Positions 1-5,600 of a stretch of DNA of 6,565 nt are shown here, piece after piece (position 1 is the first letter of the stretch; every line of letters begins with the position of its first letter). This DNA comes from Variovorax sp. (GTDB lineage: Bacteria > Pseudomonadota > Gammaproteobacteria > Burkholderiales > Burkholderiaceae_C). A program made the position numbers and the translations under genes. The notes below the pieces were generated by a model. It ran no database searches. It worked only from the letters and a program-made list of their open reading frames with translations, and had not been told where the DNA came from. Location of the stretch: assembly GCA_028292145.1 (NCBI GenBank), contig JAQGMX010000246.1, forward strand, positions 1 through 6,565. The letters run 5' to 3'.

Positions 1-432
1 TACGTCTGCGGCAACGGCGGCATGAAGCCGCGCCATGCCGAACTGCTCGCCGTCGACCTGACCAAGGCCGAACTGGTCCAGCTGATCGACCGCTTCCTGA
101 TGTTCTACGTGCGCACCGCCGACCGGCTGCAGCGCACCAGCACCTGGCGCGACAACCTCGAAGGCGGCCTCGACTACCTCAAGGGCGTCGTCGTCAACGA
201 CACGCTCGGCCTCGCCGCCGAACTCGAAGCGCAGATGCAGCACGTGGTCGACGTCTTCCAGTGCGAATGGAAGACCGCCGTGAACGATCCGAAGGTGCGC
301 CAGCGCTTCCGCTCCTTCGTCAACAGCGACAAGCCCGACGAGCACATCGTCTTCGTCAAGGAGCGCGGCCAGATCCGCCCGGCCCGCGTCGATGAGCGCG
401 TCGAGATCGTCCCCGCGCCCGCCCTCGCCTGA
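1..432 (+). CDS. nirB: NADH-nitrite reductase large subunit NirB, C-terminal fragment (5' end outside window)
   Basis: This is the last 143 codons of the large subunit of assimilatory nitrite reductase, the cytoplasmic enzyme that reduces nitrite to ammonium with NAD(P)H. The frame is open from base 1 and ends at TGA 430-432. The visible part opens with a Y-V-C-G-N-G-G-M-K-P stretch and continues with the family's helical tail (LxxxVDRFLxFYxRTADRLQRTSxWxxxLEGGLDYLKxVVV), which I recognise from proteobacterial NirB. The FAD/NAD domains and the siroheme/4Fe-4S cysteines would lie upstream, so they cannot be checked here. The first ATG in frame, at 22, is internal to the conserved C-terminal region and is not a start. 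nirD follows after 20 bases in the same direction, as expected for the nirBD pair. The assignment rests on remembered family sequence plus this neighbourhood. Confidence 0.93.
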   Translation, partial: YVCGNGGMKPRHAELLAVDLTKAELVQLIDRFLMFYVRTADRLQRTSTWRDNLEGGLDYLKGVVVNDTLGLAAELEAQMQHVVDVFQCEWKTAVNDPKVRQRFRSFVNSDKPDEHIVFVKERGQIRPARVDERVEIVPAPALA

Positions 433-452
433 CCACGAAACATAAAGATCCC

Positions 453-797
453 ATGACCACTGAAACAACCCTTCAATGGACCGACGTCTGCGCCGCCGCC
501 GACATCCTCCCCGACACCGGCGTCTGCGCGCTGGTGGACGGCGTGCATGTCGCGGTCTTCCGCGTCGGCGAGTCTGAACAGTTCTTCGCGATCGACAACG
601 TCGACCCGAAATCCGGCGCCAGCGTGTTGTCGCGCGGGCTGATCGGCAGCCTCGGCGACCGCACCGTCGTCGCGTCGCCGCTCTACAAGAACCATTTCGA
701 CCTGCGCACCGGCGAATGCCTGGAAGCGCCAGAGCACTCGGTGCGCGCGCATGCCGTGCGCGTCGAGGCCGGCACCGTGCAGGTCGCGCTGGGCTGA
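453..797 (+). CDS. nirD: NADH-nitrite reductase small subunit NirD
   Basis: This gene encodes a 114-residue cytoplasmic protein, the usual length for NirD, which partners NirB in reducing nitrite to ammonium. It has a Rieske-like fold: a short beta-rich N-terminus (W9-T10-D11-V12), a FFAIDNVDP segment at residues 44-52, and SPLYKNHFDLRTGEC at 75-89. At the places where a true Rieske protein carries C-x-H and C-x2-H for a 2Fe-2S cluster, this one has N-V-D-P and S-P-L-Y-K, so no cluster should bind. That loss is normal for NirD and separates it from Rieske ferredoxins. The ATG at 453 is the first in frame after the nirB stop. It is preceded by only a weak purine stretch (AAAGAT), so translation may depend partly on coupling to nirB. 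It is the second gene of the nirBDC cluster. Confidence 0.93.
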   Translation: MTTETTLQWTDVCAAADILPDTGVCALVDGVHVAVFRVGESEQFFAIDNVDPKSGASVLSRGLIGSLGDRTVVASPLYKNHFDLRTGECLEAPEHSVRAHAVRVEAGTVQVALG

Positions 798-827
798 GCG
801 CCCGCGATCCCCTCTTTCAAGTTTTCC

Positions 828-833
828 AAGGAA
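828..833 (+). promoter_or_regulatory. Ribosome binding site for nirC
   Basis: AAGGAA lies 8 bases before the ATG at 842 and is the clearest Shine-Dalgarno sequence in the nir cluster. It fixes the transporter start at 842 rather than at the earlier in-frame ATG at 716, which lies inside nirD. The 44-base nirD-nirC gap (798-841) contains this site and no evident terminator. Confidence 0.75.
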
Positions 834-841
834 TTTCTCTC

Positions 842-1654
842 ATGGCCTATCTCGCACCCGCCGAATTCGTGACCAAAATGGTCGACGCCGGCGAATCCAA
901 GCTCCTGATGTCGACCCGCGACACGCTGATCCGCTCCTACATGGCTGGCGCCATCCTTGCGCTGGCCGCGGCCTTCGCGGTCACCATCACCGTCAACACC
1001 GGCAACGCGCTGGTCGGCGCGATGCTGTTCCCGGTCGGTTTCATCATGCTGTACCTGATGGGCTTCGACCTGCTGACAGGCGTCTTCACGCTGGCGCCGC
1101 TGGCCGTGCTCGACAAGCGCCCCGGCGCGACCTGGAAAGGCGTGCTGCGCAACTGGGGACTGGTGTTCTGCGGCAACTTTGCCGGCGCGCTGACCGTGGC
1201 GCTGTTCATGTCGATCATCTTCACCTTCGGTTTCAGCGAAGCGCCCAACGCCATCGGCGAACGGCTCGGCCACATCGGCGAAGGCCGCACGCTGGGCTAC
1301 CAGGCGCACGGCGCGGCCGGCATGCTGACGCTGTTCATCCGCGGCGTGATGTGCAACTGGATGGTGTCGACAGGCGTGGTCGCGGCCATGATGTCGACCA
1401 CCGTGTCGGGCAAGGCCATCGGCATGTGGATGCCGATCACGATCTTCTTCTACATGGGCTTCGAGCACTCGGTCGTCAACATGTTCCTGTTCCCCACCGG
1501 CCTGCTGCTGGGCGGCAAGTTCACGCTGATGGACTACCTGATCTGGAACGAGATCCCGACCGTGCTCGGCAACCTCGTCGGCGGCCTGACCTTCGTCGGC
1601 CTCACGCTGTACGCGACGCACTACAAGACCGCCGCCAAGCGCGCCGTGCGCTGA
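842..1654 (+). CDS. nirC: Formate/nitrite transporter family protein, probable nitrite channel NirC
   Basis: This 270-residue inner-membrane protein belongs to the formate/nitrite transporter (FNT) family, which forms pentameric channels for small monovalent anions. Hydrophobic stretches fit six membrane segments, at roughly residues 33-50, 56-75, 105-130, 158-184, 194-220 and 240-260. Family landmarks are visible: G-F-D-L-L-T-G at 74-80, G-N-F-A-G-A at 111-116, R-G-V-M-C-N-W at 167-173, and G-F-E-H-S-V-V-N-M at 206-214. H209 matches the conserved pore histidine that protonates the passing anion. The position directly after nirBD argues for nitrite rather than formate: it would import nitrite for NirBD, or export excess. 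The start is set by the AAGGAA at 828-833. The short positively charged C-terminus (KTAAKRAVR) fits the cytoplasmic side. Substrate is inferred from context; family membership is secure. Confidence 0.9.
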   Translation: MAYLAPAEFVTKMVDAGESKLLMSTRDTLIRSYMAGAILALAAAFAVTITVNTGNALVGAMLFPVGFIMLYLMGFDLLTGVFTLAPLAVLDKRPGATWKGVLRNWGLVFCGNFAGALTVALFMSIIFTFGFSEAPNAIGERLGHIGEGRTLGYQAHGAAGMLTLFIRGVMCNWMVSTGVVAAMMSTTVSGKAIGMWMPITIFFYMGFEHSVVNMFLFPTGLLLGGKFTLMDYLIWNEIPTVLGNLVGGLTFVGLTLYATHYKTAAKRAVR

Positions 1655-1656
1655 AC

Positions 1657-1670
1657 GCGAGCCTGCTCGC
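1657..1670 (+). repeat. Short perfect inverted repeat in the nirC/kinase gap
   Basis: GCGAGC (1657-1662) and GCTCGC (1665-1670) are exact reverse complements separated by two bases. In RNA they could form a 5-bp GC-rich stem with a 4-base loop. The repeat fills most of the 20-base gap and ends 4 bases before the ATG of the phosphatase-kinase gene, where a Shine-Dalgarno sequence would be expected and none is seen. It has no T-run after it, so it is not a standard terminator. A role in lowering translation of the downstream gene, or in protecting the upstream mRNA end, is conjecture. Confidence 0.4.
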
Positions 1671-1674
1671 TTCC

Positions 1675-3444
1675 ATGGGCGCACCGCCGAAGTTCCAGCG
1701 TTCCGCGCTGCGGGTGACGCTCGGCCAGCATTCGCTCGCGGGCGCAGGCAAGGCCGTCAACCAGGACTTCCACGGCGCGATGCTGCCCGAGGGATCGCAG
1801 CGGCGGTCCAAGGGCATCGCCGTCGCGCTGGCCGACGGCATCGGCTCCAGCAAGGTCAGCCAGATCGCCAGCGCGGCGGCGGTGCGCGGCTTCCTCGACG
1901 ACTACTACGCGACATCCGACGCGTGGTCGGTGCGACGCTCGGCACAGCGCGTGCTCGACGCCACCAACTCCTGGTTGCATGCGCAGACGATGCGCAGCGA
2001 CGCCCGTTTCGACAAGGACAGCGGCTACGTCTGCACTTTCAGCGCGCTGATCCTTAAGGGCCGCGAACTGCACCTGCTGCACGTCGGCGATGCGCGCATC
2101 TACCGGCTGCATCCGAATGCGCTGGAGCAGCTCACCGAAGACCACCGCGTCCACGTCTCCTCGGCCGAGTCGTACCTCGGCCGCGCGCTCGGCGCCGGTC
2201 CGAACGTGGAGATCGATTACCGCTGCTGGGAAGCGGAAGTCGGCGAGATCTACCTGCTCGCCACCGACGGCGGCTACGCGCATCTCGACGCCGCCACCGT
2301 GCACGACGCCCTCGCGCGCAGCGGCGACGATTTCGATGCCGCCGCGCGACTGATCGCCGAAGCCGCGCATGCAAAAGGCAACGACGGCAGCAACGACGAC
2401 AGCACCGTGCAGCTTCTGCGCATCGACGAACTTCCCCAGGCCGACGCCGCGCAATTGCTGCAGCAGCGCGAAGGGCTGGCGCTAGCGCCGCCGCTCTCAC
2501 CGCGTGCCCGCTTCGAGGGTTTCACGCTGGTACGCGAACTGCACGTGAGTTCGCGCAGCCATGTTCACCTCGCCGTGGACGACGCCACCGGACAGCAGGT
2601 CGTGCTGAAGCTGCCGTCCGTCGACCTGCGCGAAGACCGCGACTACCTCGACCGCTTCGTGCTCGAGGAATGGGTGGCGCGGCGCGTCGACAGCCCGCAT
2701 GTGCTGAAAGCCAGCCCGATCGACCGGCCGCGCTCGCACCTGTACGTCGCGATGGAATACGTCGACGGCCAGACGCTCGCACAGTGGGCCGTCGACAACC
2801 CGCGCCCGTCGCTCGACAGCGTGCGCGGCATCGTCGAGCAACTCGCGCGCGGGCTGCAGGCACTGCACGGGCGGGAGATGCTGCACCAGGATCTGCGGCC
2901 GGAGAACGTGATGATCGACCGCGCGGGGACGGTGAAGATCATCGATCTCGCATCGACGCATGTGGCCGGATTGGCGGACAGCGAGAGCGAGCGGCGTGCG
3001 CTCGGCATCGACGGGACGCTGCAGTACACGGCGCCCGAATACTTCGTCGGCAACGGCGGCACCGCGCGGTCGGATCTGTTTTCTCTGGCGGTGATCGCGT
3101 ATTGGCTGCTGACCGGGCAGCTGCCTTATGGATTGCAGCCGACGCAGGTGCGCTCAGCGGCGGATGCGAACCGGATGCGCTACACGCCGGTGCGGCATTT
3201 CCGGGAGGAATTGCCGGCTTGGGTGGATGCGGTGCTGCAGAAGGGGCTGCATCCGAATCCGGCGAAGCGGCAGGAGGCGGTGTCGGAGTTCGCGCACGAT
3301 TTGCGCTCGCCGGGCGCGGAATTCTTGCGGACGCGGGCGTTGCCGCTGGTGGAGCGCAGGCCCGTGCTGTTCTGGCAGGCTACGACGGTGATGCTGGCGC
3401 TGGCCGTGGTGGTGCTGCTGGGGTTGCGGGCGTATGGGATTTGA
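1675..3444 (+). CDS. Bifunctional PP2C-type protein phosphatase / Ser-Thr protein kinase with C-terminal membrane anchor
   Basis: The 589-residue protein has three parts. Residues ~12-250 are a PP2C-type phosphatase with the metal-binding set intact: N-Q-D at 29-31, A-D-G at 53-55, G-D-A-R at 138-141, T-D-G at 197-199 and N-D-D-S-T at 240-244. Residues ~283-545 are a Hanks-type kinase: probable ATP lysine K312 in V-V-L-K, glutamate E331 or E332, catalytic loop H-Q-D-L-R-P-E-N at 404-411 with D406 and N411, D-L-A at 424-426 in the DFG place, and A-P-E at 453-455. Residues ~564-584 form a single hydrophobic segment, so the enzyme probably sits on the inner face of the membrane. No glycine-rich loop is visible around 286-299. 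I recall homologues of this architecture beside nitrite and nitrate genes in Pseudomonas and Burkholderia; their substrate is not known to me. The ATG at 1675 is 20 bases after nirC, with no clear ribosome site. The frame is also open upstream through nirC, but that part looks like arginine/histidine-rich shadow translation. The last third uses different codons. Confidence 0.88.
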   Translation: MGAPPKFQRSALRVTLGQHSLAGAGKAVNQDFHGAMLPEGSQRRSKGIAVALADGIGSSKVSQIASAAAVRGFLDDYYATSDAWSVRRSAQRVLDATNSWLHAQTMRSDARFDKDSGYVCTFSALILKGRELHLLHVGDARIYRLHPNALEQLTEDHRVHVSSAESYLGRALGAGPNVEIDYRCWEAEVGEIYLLATDGGYAHLDAATVHDALARSGDDFDAAARLIAEAAHAKGNDGSNDDSTVQLLRIDELPQADAAQLLQQREGLALAPPLSPRARFEGFTLVRELHVSSRSHVHLAVDDATGQQVVLKLPSVDLREDRDYLDRFVLEEWVARRVDSPHVLKASPIDRPRSHLYVAMEYVDGQTLAQWAVDNPRPSLDSVRGIVEQLARGLQALHGREMLHQDLRPENVMIDRAGTVKIIDLASTHVAGLADSESERRALGIDGTLQYTAPEYFVGNGGTARSDLFSLAVIAYWLLTGQLPYGLQPTQVRSAADANRMRYTPVRHFREELPAWVDAVLQKGLHPNPAKRQEAVSEFAHDLRSPGAEFLRTRALPLVERRPVLFWQATTVMLALAVVVLLGLRAYGI

Positions 3445-3457
3445 CCCTGGACCGGAC

Positions 3458-3517
3458 TTGACAACCGTTGCGTGACCCGTTCAACTAGTCAGCCAACTGG
3501 TTTGATGAAGGTTCAAA
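3458..3517 (+). promoter_or_regulatory. Putative promoter/operator and ribosome site of the toxin-antitoxin module
   Basis: The 73-base gap after the kinase gene holds a consensus -35 box TTGACA at 3458-3463. The -10 is poor: a 17-base spacer would put TCAACT at 3481-3486. Several short repeats cluster here. CAAC-C-GTTG at 3462-3470 is a near-perfect palindrome overlapping the -35. CAACTAGT (3482-3489) is repeated as CAACTGGT (3495-3502). GTTCAA occurs at 3479-3484 and 3511-3516. Type II antitoxins commonly repress their own promoter by binding such sites, so these are candidate operators. The ribosome site GAAGG (3507-3511) sits 6 bases before the antitoxin ATG and lies in the loop between TTTGA (3501-3505) and TCAAA (3513-3517). 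The region is visibly richer in A+T than its surroundings. Function is inferred. Confidence 0.45.
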
Positions 3518-3775
3518 ATGCACACATGGCCTGTTCAGGACGCGAAAGCACGATTCAGCGAGTTTCTCGACGCCTGTCTTTCCGAAGGCCCGCAGATGGT
3601 GACCCGGCGTGGCGCGGAGGCTGCGGTACTGGTACCGGTACAAGAGTGGCGCCGCATGCATGCCGCGGCACGTCCTTCGTTGAAGGAGTTGCTGCTGTCC
3701 GATCAGGCACGCGCCGACCTGATCCTGCCGGCACGCGGAAACGCGAAGCGGCGCGATGTCGAGCCGCTGCGGTGA
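3518..3775 (+). CDS. Phd/YefM-family type II antitoxin
   Basis: This gene encodes an 85-residue cytoplasmic protein, typical of the Phd/YefM family. The N-terminus W-P-V-Q-D-A-K-A-R-F-S-E-F-L-D (4-18), then G-P-Q-M-V-T-R-R-G (24-32) and A-A-V-L-V-P (35-40), is the classic DNA-binding/dimerisation domain of these antitoxins. Residues ~45-85 would be the flexible part that wraps the toxin; the final stretch is basic (A-K-R-R-D). It should neutralise the PIN toxin encoded 17 bases downstream and, with it, repress the shared promoter. The ATG at 3518 is chosen because GAAGG precedes it by 6 bases and the conserved motif begins at residue 4. It differs from the usual VapB AbrB-type partner: PIN toxins are also found with Phd-like antitoxins, and this pairing is of that kind. 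Confidence 0.88.
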   Translation: MHTWPVQDAKARFSEFLDACLSEGPQMVTRRGAEAAVLVPVQEWRRMHAAARPSLKELLLSDQARADLILPARGNAKRRDVEPLR

Positions 3776-3792
3776 CGCTGCAGTAACGCGCG

Positions 3793-4224
3793 ATGTACCT
3801 GCTCGATACAAATGTGATCTCCGAACTGCGCAAGCCACGCCCGCACGGTGCGGTCGTGGCATGGCTGCAGTCGGTCGACGCTGCCCGACTGCACGTGTCC
3901 GCCGTCACGCTGGGTGAGATCCAGGCCGGCATCGAACTGACACGCGAGCAGGATGTCGCCAAGGCCAGGGAGATCGAGGCTTGGCTGGCCCTGGTCGCCG
4001 ACGCCTACAACGTCCTGCCCATGGACGCCGCCGCCTTCCGATGCTGGGCCAGGCTGATGCATCGAAAGTCGGACACGCTGTATGAAGACGCGATGATCGC
4101 GGCGACCGCCGTCGTGAACGGACTGACGGTCGCGACCCGGAACGTGGCCGATTTCAAAGCGCTCGGCGTCGAGATCGTCGATCCGTTCAGTGGATCGACA
4201 CTTCGTGCGTCCGATCCCGGATGA
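3793..4224 (+). CDS. PIN-domain toxin, VapC/FitB-like ribonuclease
   Basis: This gene encodes a 143-residue single-domain PIN protein, predicted Mg2+-dependent endoribonuclease and toxin half of the module. The acidic active site is visible: D5 in Y-L-L-D-T-N-V-I-S-E (2-11), E42 in V-T-L-G-E-I-Q-A-G-I (38-47), and D99 in E-D-A-M-I-A-A-T-A (98-106). They are followed by T-R-N-V-A-D-F (115-121) with N117 and D120, and by the usual ending G-V-E-I-V-D-P-F (125-132). All the expected catalytic residues are present, so it is probably active when free of antitoxin. In related toxins the target is tRNA or rRNA; the target here is unknown. The ATG at 3793 has no clear ribosome site, consistent with weak translation relative to the antitoxin. 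About 12 residues after the PIN fold are encoded within the convergent transporter gene, suggesting the tail was picked up at an insertion junction. Confidence 0.88.
   Translation: MYLLDTNVISELRKPRPHGAVVAWLQSVDAARLHVSAVTLGEIQAGIELTREQDVAKAREIEAWLALVADAYNVLPMDAAAFRCWARLMHRKSDTLYEDAMIAATAVVNGLTVATRNVADFKALGVEIVDPFSGSTLRASDPG
4177..4199. repeat. Perfect 8-bp inverted repeat at the convergent gene overlap
   Basis: GTCGATCC (4177-4184) and GGATCGAC (4192-4199) are exact reverse complements around a 7-base loop. The repeat covers the TGA of the minus-strand transporter (4187-4189) and the last codons of the toxin. Position and symmetry suit a bidirectional transcription stop between convergent genes, but no T-run follows on either strand, so an intrinsic terminator of standard form is not supported. 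It may also be chance, or a junction mark of the toxin-antitoxin module. Confidence 0.4.
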
Positions 4225-5488
4225 AGAACGCAGCCACCAGCCCCACCGCCACGCCGAACATCACGTAGTACGCCGGCGCCATCGGCGAACCCGTTGCGCG
4301 GATCAGCCAGGTGACGATGAACTGCGCGAAGCCGCCGAAGATCATGACCGCGATGTTGTAGGCCAGCGACATCCCCAGCGAGCGCACGTTGGCCGGGAAC
4401 AGCTCGGCGATCACGGTGCTGAAGACGCCGAAGTAGACCGAGACGAAAACGCAGATCGACAGTTGCGCGACCAGCAGGCGCGTGATCGACGGCTCGGAAG
4501 TCAGCCAGGCGTAGGCCGGGTAAAGCACCAGCAGGTAGCCGATCAGCGAACCGATCATCAGCGGCCGACGCCCGACGCGGTCGGACCATGCGCCCCAGAG
4601 CGGCATCAGCACGATCATGAAGACGGCGCTGGCCATCTGGACCAGGAAAGTGTCGCGCAGCGGCAGCTTGAGCGTGACGGTCGAGAAGGTCGTGAGGTAG
4701 GTGAAGGTGATGTAGATCGACACCGTCAGCGTCACCACCAGGCCCATGCCGACGAGCGTCTCGCGCATGTGGTTCTTCAGCATCTCGCCGAGCGTGGCCT
4801 GTCGCACCGTGCCGGCGGCCTGCGCTGCCTTCATTTTCACGAAGGCTTCGGGCTCTTCGACGTTGCGGCGGATGTAGATCGCCACCGGCACGATCAGCAG
4901 GCCGAAAGCGAACGGCAGGCGCCAGGCCCAGGCCATGATCTGCTCCTGCGTGAAGATTTCGGTGATCAGCGTGCCCGCCGCGGCGCCCAGCAGCAGGGCC
5001 ATCATCTGGCCGGTCATCTGCCAGGAGCCGTAGAAACCGCGCTTGCCCGGTGGCGCCATCTCGATCAGCAGCGCGGTCGAGGTTCCGAACTCGCCGCCGG
5101 CGGCGAAGCCCTGCAGCAGCCGCGCGAGCACGATGAACAACGGCGCGGCGATGCCGACCGCCGCATACGTCGGCGCGAAGGTAATCAGCGCGATCGCCAC
5201 CGCCATCAGCCCGGTGACCATCACCATCGCCGCCTTGCGGCCCTTGCGGTCGCCATAAAGCCCAAGCACGATGCCGCCCACCGGCCGCATGAAGAAACCC
5301 ACGCCGAAGACGGCCGTGGTCAGCAGGATCTGGTTGATGTTGTTGTCCGGGTCGGCCGGATTGTTGGGGAAGAACAGCTTCGCGACGATCGGCGTCATGA
5401 AGGCGAACGCCAGAAAGTCGTACCACTCCAGCGCATTGCCGATGACGGCCGCGAGGATGCTTTTTTTGGAGGAAACAGTTGTTTGCAT
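4187..5488 (-). CDS. MFS transporter, metabolite:H+ symporter (MHS) type, citrate-symporter-like
   Basis: This is a 433-residue inner-membrane protein of the major facilitator superfamily with about twelve hydrophobic segments. MHS features in order: G-N-A-L-E-W-Y-D-F at 17-25; F-G-V-G-F-F-M-R-P-V-G-G at 61-72; G-x3-D-R-K-G-R-K at 76-85 (MFS motif A); R-L-L-Q-G-F-A-A-G-G-E-F-G at 123-135; G-F-Y-G-S-W-Q at 151-157; the second motif A copy G-A-W-S-D-R-V-G-R-R-P at 299-309; and F-G-G at the penultimate segment. It resembles CitA-type citrate/tricarboxylate symporters, so proton-coupled uptake of an organic acid is likely, but other MHS members carry betaine, shikimate or alpha-ketoglutarate and the substrate cannot be fixed. 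The start is placed at 5488 because MHS proteins begin about 15 residues before G-N-x-x-E-W-Y-D-F; a longer frame to 5608 would overlap argE and has no transporter-like sequence. Its 3' end overlaps the convergent toxin by 38 bases. Confidence 0.9.
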   Translation of the reverse strand: MQTTVSSKKSILAAVIGNALEWYDFLAFAFMTPIVAKLFFPNNPADPDNNINQILLTTAVFGVGFFMRPVGGIVLGLYGDRKGRKAAMVMVTGLMAVAIALITFAPTYAAVGIAAPLFIVLARLLQGFAAGGEFGTSTALLIEMAPPGKRGFYGSWQMTGQMMALLLGAAAGTLITEIFTQEQIMAWAWRLPFAFGLLIVPVAIYIRRNVEEPEAFVKMKAAQAAGTVRQATLGEMLKNHMRETLVGMGLVVTLTVSIYITFTYLTTFSTVTLKLPLRDTFLVQMASAVFMIVLMPLWGAWSDRVGRRPLMIGSLIGYLLVLYPAYAWLTSEPSITRLLVAQLSICVFVSVYFGVFSTVIAELFPANVRSLGMSLAYNIAVMIFGGFAQFIVTWLIRATGSPMAPAYYVMFGVAVGLVAAFFIRDRTHEVSIH

Positions 5489-5600
5489 TGGTCTCAAATA
5501 GCAAAAAAGAGGCCAGATCATGCGCGAGGCGTAATGCCGCGGCGTGCTGCTGCGGCATTGGCTGCGGCCTAGACTTGTCGGTTTTGGCCCGCGTCTACCT
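5489..5600. promoter_or_regulatory. Divergent intergenic region between the MFS transporter and argE
   Basis: These 112 bases must hold the start signals for both divergent genes. No good -35/-10 pair is visible for argE and no Shine-Dalgarno sequence precedes its ATG. On the minus strand a TG-C-TATTTG extended -10-like string (5495-5503) lies only 6 bases before the transporter ATG, too close for an ordinary leader. The main structure is an inverted repeat at 5533-5559, described separately. GCTGCGGC is also directly repeated at 5549-5556 and 5561-5568. Confidence 0.5.
5533..5559 (+). repeat. Hairpin-forming inverted repeat upstream of argE
   Basis: AATGCCGC (5533-5540) and GCGGCATT (5552-5559) are perfect 8-base reverse complements. 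In plus-strand RNA the inner bases extend the stem to 12 pairs through G5541-U5551, G5542-C5550, C5543-G5549 and G5544-U5548, leaving a 3-base UGC loop. The inner G-U pairs become A-C mismatches on the other strand, so an RNA structure would favour the argE direction. No T-run follows, so it is not an intrinsic terminator. It could be an operator for a dimeric regulator of the divergent pair, or a 5'-leader hairpin of argE, ending 41 bases before its ATG. Confidence 0.5.

Noticed and set aside
453..797. Reading nirD as a Rieske 2Fe-2S ferredoxin
   Set aside because: Neither the C-x-H nor the C-x2-H ligand pair is present; NirD proteins have the fold without the cluster.
751..1674. In-frame upstream extension of the phosphatase-kinase gene, open for 308 codons through nirC and the end of nirD
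   Set aside because: The translation is rich in Arg, His and Ala with no domain resemblance, and it lies over a clear FNT gene in another frame. Lack of stops is expected at this G+C content; PP2C homology begins just after 1675.
683..1684. 333-codon open frame on the minus strand opposite nirC
   Set aside because: The product is a low-complexity His/Arg/Ala/Glu-rich sequence antisense to a recognisable transporter; it is a high-G+C shadow.
2670..3461. 263-codon plus-strand frame overlapping the kinase domain
   Set aside because: It is an alternative-frame translation rich in Ala, Arg and Gly; the kinase frame contains all the motifs.
3445..3480. Intrinsic terminator after the phosphatase-kinase gene
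   Set aside because: No GC-rich stem followed by a T-run is present; CAAC-C-GTTG is too short and is better placed as a promoter operator.
4005..5558. 517-codon minus-strand open frame in a second frame across the MFS gene and toxin
   Set aside because: It overlaps the whole MFS gene out of frame, and the sequence is Arg/Ala/Gly/Asp-rich with no domain resemblance.
4190..5572. 460-codon open frame on the plus strand opposite the MFS gene
   Set aside because: The composition is dominated by Arg, His, Asp and Gln with no membrane segments or motifs, and the minus strand carries a full MHS transporter; it is a shadow.
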